A stretch of DNA of 64,000 bases from Haloprofundus halophilus (lineage in GTDB: Archaea > Halobacteriota > Halobacteria > Halobacteriales > Haloferacaceae): positions 930,001-994,000 of the forward strand of contig NZ_QQRR01000002.1 in the NCBI RefSeq assembly GCF_003439925.1, written 5' to 3'. The position numbers and the translations under genes are program-made. Every line of letters starts with the position of its first letter. The stretch's first letter is position 1. Below, one piece after another: positions 60,385-64,000 of this stretch. A model generated the notes under the pieces. It did not search any database. It was not told where the DNA came from and saw nothing but the letters and a program-made list of their open reading frames with translations.

Positions 60385-60807
60385 GCGAGCGAACGTTTTT
60401 GAACGAGAGCGCGGCCAACCCGGCTCGTGACCTGAGCATTCGCCGCAGGCGCGGTCGAGGCGGGTGAACGGAGCGCCGCCCTGTGAATCGGAGATGTGAA
60501 CGATACTCCGTCTGTTAGTTATCTACTCGACAGTCGTGAGAGCGACGCAGCCGACCGGCGCGCGCCGGAGCGCCCCTCTGTGGGCGCGACAGATGCGCGA
60601 GGGGCGACTGAGCGAGCCGTAGCGCGAGTGAAGGAGCCGGCTGGGGAGGCCGAGGCTCAGCGCATGTCGCGCCGCCGTGCGCGACTCGCGCCTGCGGGCC
60701 TGGTGTTCTTGCGAGAAAAGCGAGCGAGAAATCGGAGGCGCTCTGCTCCTCCGGTAGACGTGCAAAGGGCGAGACGACCCGCACTCCGGCGGGTCGCCGA
60801 GGGCTTT
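60385..60807. other. Intergenic region with many short inverted repeats
   Basis: No gene is supported across 423 nt; the open frames seen lack codon bias and shadow one another. Several short hairpins occur, for example CGACCCGC-N6-GCGGGTCG (60775-60796), just downstream of the minus-strand 108-aa gene and a likely terminator, and GGAG-N8-CTCC (60735-60750). The composition (GAGCGAG, GCGCGAGTG runs) is like the low-complexity spacers seen in many haloarchaeal genomes. Confidence 0.5.
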
Positions 60808-61134
60808 CTACATCTGATACCGACGCACGTCGTCGCGCTCGGGGTACTGGTTCGCGCCCGTCATCTCGTCGTACGTCATCCCGGCGAGATACTCGTCGTA
60901 GGTGGTGTCGTACGCCTGCCGGAGGTGGAAGTCGAGGTCGCCGCTGCCGACGGTCGACTGGAACAGCGTGTGTATCGCCCGTCGGACGAGTTCGCCCTCG
61001 TCGCCGTCGAACACCGCCGACAGCATCGCCAACTCGTGTTTCGTCTCGCGGTCGAGGTCGAGCGAAATCGAGTCGCCGTACTCGCCGTACCGTTCGTCTA
61101 CGTCGTCGCGGAGGTCGTCGAGGCTCACACCCAC
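60808..61134 (-). CDS. Small acidic protein, possibly ribbon-helix-helix-like
   Basis: A 108-aa acidic protein that begins with a GTG (61134, or 61128 as VSLDDLRDDV). The segment SISLDLDRETKHELAMLSAV and the following EGELVRRAIHTLFQ look like a strand plus two helices of a ribbon-helix-helix DNA-binding domain, but the rest (LRQAYDTTYDEYLAGMTYDEM) is unfamiliar. No partner gene is adjacent, so antitoxin status is unlikely. I do not recognise the family. Confidence 0.75.
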   Translation of the reverse strand: MGVSLDDLRDDVDERYGEYGDSISLDLDRETKHELAMLSAVFDGDEGELVRRAIHTLFQSTVGSGDLDFHLRQAYDTTYDEYLAGMTYDEMTGANQYPERDDVRRYQM

Positions 61135-61188
61135 AGGTAGCGCGGCGGCCGATTACCGTTTTCGGCTTCGGGTCGGCGGTGGACCGGT

Positions 61189-61446
61189 TCAGGCGATGCC
61201 CGCGCCGCAGTCCCGGCAGACGGTACGGCCGGTGACGTTGTGGGTCCCGCAGTCGGGGCAGTCGGTGTAACTGTGCCGCCGCCGCGACGGGAGTCGGTCG
61301 CGCTCGCCGAGCGCACCCGAGATGACGAGCGAAGCACCGACGAGCAACACGAGCCACCCGAGTGGTCCAGCGGCCAGAAGCACGAGCGTCGACGCCGGGA
61401 GGACGATGACCGCGACGCCGAGTCGGAGAGCGGTACGTGATTCCAT
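61189..61446 (-). CDS. Small membrane protein with C-terminal zinc ribbon
   Basis: An 85-aa protein with two hydrophobic segments (about 8-26 and 28-45) and a cytoplasmic zinc ribbon, CPDC (63-66) and CRDC (77-80). The ATG at 61446 lies just downstream of the TATA box AGTATATAG (minus strand, 61469-61477), which points to a leaderless mRNA. Two-helix ribbon proteins of this kind are common in haloarchaea with unknown roles. The gene is divergent from mutY and upstream of the 108-aa gene on the same strand. Confidence 0.8.
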   Translation of the reverse strand: MESRTALRLGVAVIVLPASTLVLLAAGPLGWLVLLVGASLVISGALGERDRLPSRRRHSYTDCPDCGTHNVTGRTVCRDCGAGIA

Positions 61447-61589
61447 AGCCGGCGATTCGACTCCGGCACTATATACTTTCACCCTGATTCGTACTGTCGT
61501 CAACGAATCTACGTGTGCGCTGAACGTTCAGCCGAAGGGTACGAGGAGGAACCGTCACCGCTTAACCGGCGAGAACGCAACAGTCGACG

Positions 61590-62570
61590 ATGACCGACGA
61601 ACCGGCCGACACCGACGAACCGGCCGACGCCGACGAAGCCGACCGTCGGCTCCCGGCCGCGCCGACGGACCTCGGCCCCGTTCGCGATGCACTCGTCGCG
61701 TGGTACGAGGACGACCACCGTGACTACCCGTGGCGGCGGACCGAGGACCCGTACGCGATTCTCGTCTCGGAGGTGATGAGCCAGCAGACGCAACTCGACC
61801 GCGTCGTCCCGGCGTGGGAGGCGTTTCTCGACCGCTGGCCGACCGCAGCGGAGCTCGCGGCGGCCGACCGCGCCGACGTCGTCGCCTTCTGGTCGAGTCA
61901 CAGCCTCGGCTACAACAACCGCGCGAAGTACCTCCACGAGGCGGCCAACCAGGTCGAAACGGAGTACGGCGGCGAGTTCCCGCGGACGCCCGAAGAGCTG
62001 CAGGAACTCATGGGCGTCGGACCCTACACCGCTAACGCGGTGGCGAGTTTCGCGTTCAACGAGGGCGACGCCGTCGTCGACACGAACGTCAAGCGCGTGC
62101 TCCACCGCGCATTTGCTGAAATCCATAATACGGACGAACCGTCCGACGAAACCTTCGCAGAACTGGCGAACGCGCTTATGCCGCCCGGAAAGTCCCGCGT
62201 CTGGAACAACGCGATCATGGAACTGGGCGGTGTCGCCTGCGGGAAGACGCCGCGGTGTGACGAAGCATCCTGTCCGTGGCGGGAGTGGTGTCACGCCTAC
62301 GAGACGGGCGACTTCACCGCACCGGACGTCCCGGCCCAGCCGTCCTTCGAAGGAAGCCGACGGCAGTTCCGCGGCCGCGTCGTCCGCATCCTGGGCGACA
62401 ACGAGGAAGTCCCGCTGGATAACCTGGGCCACCGGGTCCGGGTCGACTACGCGCCGGACGGGGACCACGGCCGGGAGTGGCTTCGCGGCCTACTCTCCGA
62501 CCTGCAGGATGACGGGTTGGTCGACGTGGACGAACGCGACGGAGAGACGGTAGCGCGGCTTCGAAGGTAA
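61590..62570 (+). CDS. mutY: A/G-specific adenine DNA glycosylase
   Basis: MutY removes adenine mispaired with 8-oxoguanine. The 326-aa protein has the helix-hairpin-helix LMGVGPYTANAVASFAF, catalytic Asp in DAVVDTNVKRVLHR (Asp of VVDTN), and the Glu in EVMSQQTQLDRV. The Fe-S cluster cysteines are in CGKTPRCDEASCPWREWC, complete. A C-terminal 70-residue part (QPSFEGSRRQFRGRVVRI) is shorter than the NudF-like domain of bacterial MutY. Around 62109-62132 several codons (GCA TTT GCT, CAT AAT) are unusual for this genome, which may mark a recombination junction. Confidence 0.96.
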   Translation: MTDEPADTDEPADADEADRRLPAAPTDLGPVRDALVAWYEDDHRDYPWRRTEDPYAILVSEVMSQQTQLDRVVPAWEAFLDRWPTAAELAAADRADVVAFWSSHSLGYNNRAKYLHEAANQVETEYGGEFPRTPEELQELMGVGPYTANAVASFAFNEGDAVVDTNVKRVLHRAFAEIHNTDEPSDETFAELANALMPPGKSRVWNNAIMELGGVACGKTPRCDEASCPWREWCHAYETGDFTAPDVPAQPSFEGSRRQFRGRVVRILGDNEEVPLDNLGHRVRVDYAPDGDHGREWLRGLLSDLQDDGLVDVDERDGETVARLRR

Positions 62571-62702
62571 CTGACGACACGAAAAGAAAATCCCTCGGAG
62601 GGGAGACGTGAATAGGTAGGTAACCGATGTTCGAAGGTCAGGCGGTGTTCCACCTCAGGTGAGCGTATAGAACAGCTACCTCTTGTTAATTGCCTCCCTA
62701 CT

Positions 62703-63065
62703 TCACCCATCGCCGCCGTCTTCTAGGTCGAACGAGGGCGCTTCGACGTCCAACTTCGACGCTGCCGACCGAAGAACCTGGGCGATGTCCTGAACCTCTT
62801 TCCGTCGAACCTCTGGAGCGGCCCTCTGGTCAAACGACTTGGTGGCGAAGTAGATTTCCGACAGGGAGAACTGGGCGTGTCGGTAGAAGTACCAGTAGGC
62901 GGCTTCCCAGAACGTCAATCCCTGGCGTGTCAGTTGAACGAGGATGCTCTCTTTTACCTGCGGGTCGTACCCGTGGCGGATGACATCGGACAGGGAGGGG
63001 TGTTCGGGAGGAGTCACGTCGTCGGGACAGGTTCGGGCGATGTCATGGCTAATGTCGTTCAACAT
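62703..63065 (-). CDS. Hypothetical protein (120 aa) at start of AT-richer region
   Basis: A 120-aa protein starting MLNDISHDIARTCPDDVTPP. The middle part LTRQGLTFWEAAYWYFYRHA (Trp/Tyr-rich) looks like a small helical fold, and the last 25 residues are an acidic tail. No domain is recognised. The region around it is more AT-rich and its codons are less GC3-biased than upstream genes, which suggests recent acquisition. Similar short proteins occur in haloarchaeal proviruses, but this is not established here. Confidence 0.65.
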   Translation of the reverse strand: MLNDISHDIARTCPDDVTPPEHPSLSDVIRHGYDPQVKESILVQLTRQGLTFWEAAYWYFYRHAQFSLSEIYFATKSFDQRAAPEVRRKEVQDIAQVLRSAASKLDVEAPSFDLEDGGDG

Positions 63066-63292
63066 CTCCTTGGCGGCCTTCCCAGCGTATCCGCGCCGTC
63101 CCCATACCTTCGAATCTCAGGATTTCGATGGACCTGCCACAATAGAGGCAACACGTCCAGCAGTCCTTTATATTCTATTCGTAAGTCCCCCGTCTCCCAA
63201 AACGCCGAAAACGACCTTCGAAGGTCTTCTACCGTGGATATAGAGCCAGCGCGTCACGGTTGTTTAAGTGGTCGTCTTAATTATCCCGATTT

Positions 63293-63457
63293 GTGCCATC
63301 AAACAGCACCATTCCCGTATCGACTTCGACGCGGCTGAAGGTCCGCGCCCTGAAGCGAGCGGGAGAGTCCTACGACGAACTGCTTTCGAAGATGGTGGAC
63401 CAGTACAAACCGGACGCCATCGAAGACGACGCATCGGCCGCTACGGAGGCGAACTGA
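63293..63457 (+). CDS. Small ribbon-helix-helix-like protein (54 aa)
   Basis: A 54-aa protein with a GTG start. The part TIPVSTSTRLKVRALKRAGE followed by SYDELLSKMVDQY is a strand plus two helices typical of ribbon-helix-helix or DUF7557-type proteins that often act as transcription factors or antitoxins. TGTTTAAGTG at about 63260-63269 is a TATA box spaced for a leaderless start at this GTG. Its TGA overlaps the next ATG by one base (TGATG at 63455-63459), so it heads an operon with the two genes after it. Confidence 0.7.
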   Translation: MPSNSTIPVSTSTRLKVRALKRAGESYDELLSKMVDQYKPDAIEDDASAATEAN

Positions 63458-63789
63458 TGTCGGTGAACGAGGACGCCGCCAAGCGACTTCTCTCCGGGGC
63501 CGAACGCATCGCCGCCCGTGCGGCTGGGGAGTCCCTTACGGAGTACGCCCGCGAGCACTACGGAACCAGCGCCCTGCTGGAAGCCGACGACGACGGCCCC
63601 AGCGCGTCGGAGACGGGCGAAGACGCCCTGGCGCTCCAGGCGATGGACGGCGCGGACCGCGTGAAGGCGAACGCGAAGAGCGTCAGCCCGGCCGCGTACC
63701 TTCGAGCAGAGTACGACGTCGACCCGCGCCGGTACTCCGACGTGGATGAACTTCACAACGACATCCTGGCTGAACTGGAGGGCCAATGA
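63457..63789 (+). CDS. Uncharacterised protein (110 aa), second gene of edge operon
   Basis: A 110-aa acidic protein starting MSVNEDAAKRLLSGAERIAA. Two similar helical segments can be seen: AARAAGESLTEYAREHYGTS and VKANAKSVSPAAYLRAEYDV (about residues 19-38 and 67-86), both with a Ser-x-x-x-Tyr-x-x-x-x-Tyr pattern, suggesting an internal repeat. No family is recognised. It overlaps the previous gene by one base and the next by ATGA, a tight three-gene unit. Confidence 0.72.
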   Translation: MSVNEDAAKRLLSGAERIAARAAGESLTEYAREHYGTSALLEADDDGPSASETGEDALALQAMDGADRVKANAKSVSPAAYLRAEYDVDPRRYSDVDELHNDILAELEGQ

Positions 63790-64000
63790 TGACGACCGTT
63801 ATCACCAGGTCCGTAGACGTCGACCCGGACAACGTCGGGGACGTCATCAGCCAGTTCACCGACGAACTCCCGCACGAGAACACGGCCATTGAACATGTCG
63901 CCCTCCGGAAAGCGTACTACTTCCTGAAGGACGCGAGCAGGGCCAGCGCCGACGCCATCGCCCTGGTGGTGTGGGAGGGGAGTAACCTGGGTCGGCAGTA
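63789..64000 (+). CDS. Uncharacterised protein, 5' part (cut by window edge)
   Basis: The first 70 residues of a protein starting MTTVITRSVDVDPDNVGDVI (ATG 63789, or the ATG three bases earlier). The visible part includes AYYFLKDASRASADAIALVV. It overlaps the previous gene's stop and belongs to the same operon. No domain can be recognised from the part seen, and the 3' end lies beyond the window. Confidence 0.65.
   Translation, partial: MTTVITRSVDVDPDNVGDVISQFTDELPHENTAIEHVALRKAYYFLKDASRASADAIALVVWEGSNLGRQ

Noticed and set aside
60496..61140. Long plus-strand frame opposite the 108-aa gene
   Set aside because: Arg-rich antisense shadow of GC-rich sequence; the minus-strand gene has the acidic composition expected.
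1..64000. CRISPR arrays, cas genes, IS transposases, rRNA genes
   Set aside because: No regularly spaced direct repeats with unique spacers, no transposase or Cas motifs, and no rRNA sequence were recognised in the window.

Overview
The window is a stretch of a high-GC haloarchaeal chromosome (class Halobacteria, close to Haloferacales or Halobacteriales types; genus not assigned). The grounds are very acidic proteins, a PriS/GINS replication pair, CDC48, an Lsm-L37e-purF cluster, archease and RtcB, twin-arginine lipoprotein signals, TATA boxes about 25 nt before start codons (many transcripts look leaderless), and several haloarchaea-specific small families. Genes are dense on both strands, with one clear tRNA (tRNA-Leu, anticodon GAG).

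Layout. 1-14 kb is housekeeping: the 5' part of RNase J, primase small subunit plus GINS, a Bcp-type peroxiredoxin, an EamA transporter, a DUF7127-cdc48 pair, an alpha/beta hydrolase, panB, a HAD phosphatase, acyl-CoA dehydrogenase, an AlaX-like editing protein, archaeal MBF1 and a polysaccharide deacetylase. 14.6-14.9 kb has a hairpin-rich stretch beside tRNA-Leu. 15-25 kb carries a DUF420 protein, the lsm-rpl37e-purF cluster, a GNAT, DUF502, archease, a DoxX protein, rtcB, three small or unknown genes and an eIF2B-alpha-like protein.

24.8-37.1 kb is a sugar locus: a Tat lipoprotein binding protein, two permeases, an ATPase, a 67-aa membrane protein, two Gfo/Idh/MocA dehydrogenases, a xylose-isomerase-like TIM barrel, a Nudix enzyme, an aldo/keto reductase and a TrmB regulator. 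The TrmB promoter has a textbook TACT-N7-GAGTA site, and related sites precede the binding-protein gene and a dehydrogenase gene. A probable TbsP regulator lies 4 kb further on.

37-48 kb has a PAC2 protein, an MscS channel, a YcaO enzyme with an E1-like N-terminus, TbsP, a CHAT-domain protease facing a 60-aa membrane peptide gene, glyA, a universal stress protein and folD. 48.5-50.3 kb holds two paralogous PadR-like regulators around a 48-aa protein, a candidate structured RNA and an amphi-Trp protein. 50-62.6 kb has transporters, an aminotransferase, a copper module (multicopper oxidase and DUF302 divergent from a CopB-type ATPase) and mutY. From about 62.6 kb the sequence turns AT-richer and carries short uncharacterised genes, including a likely ribbon-helix-helix protein, which suggests the edge of an integrated element running off the window.
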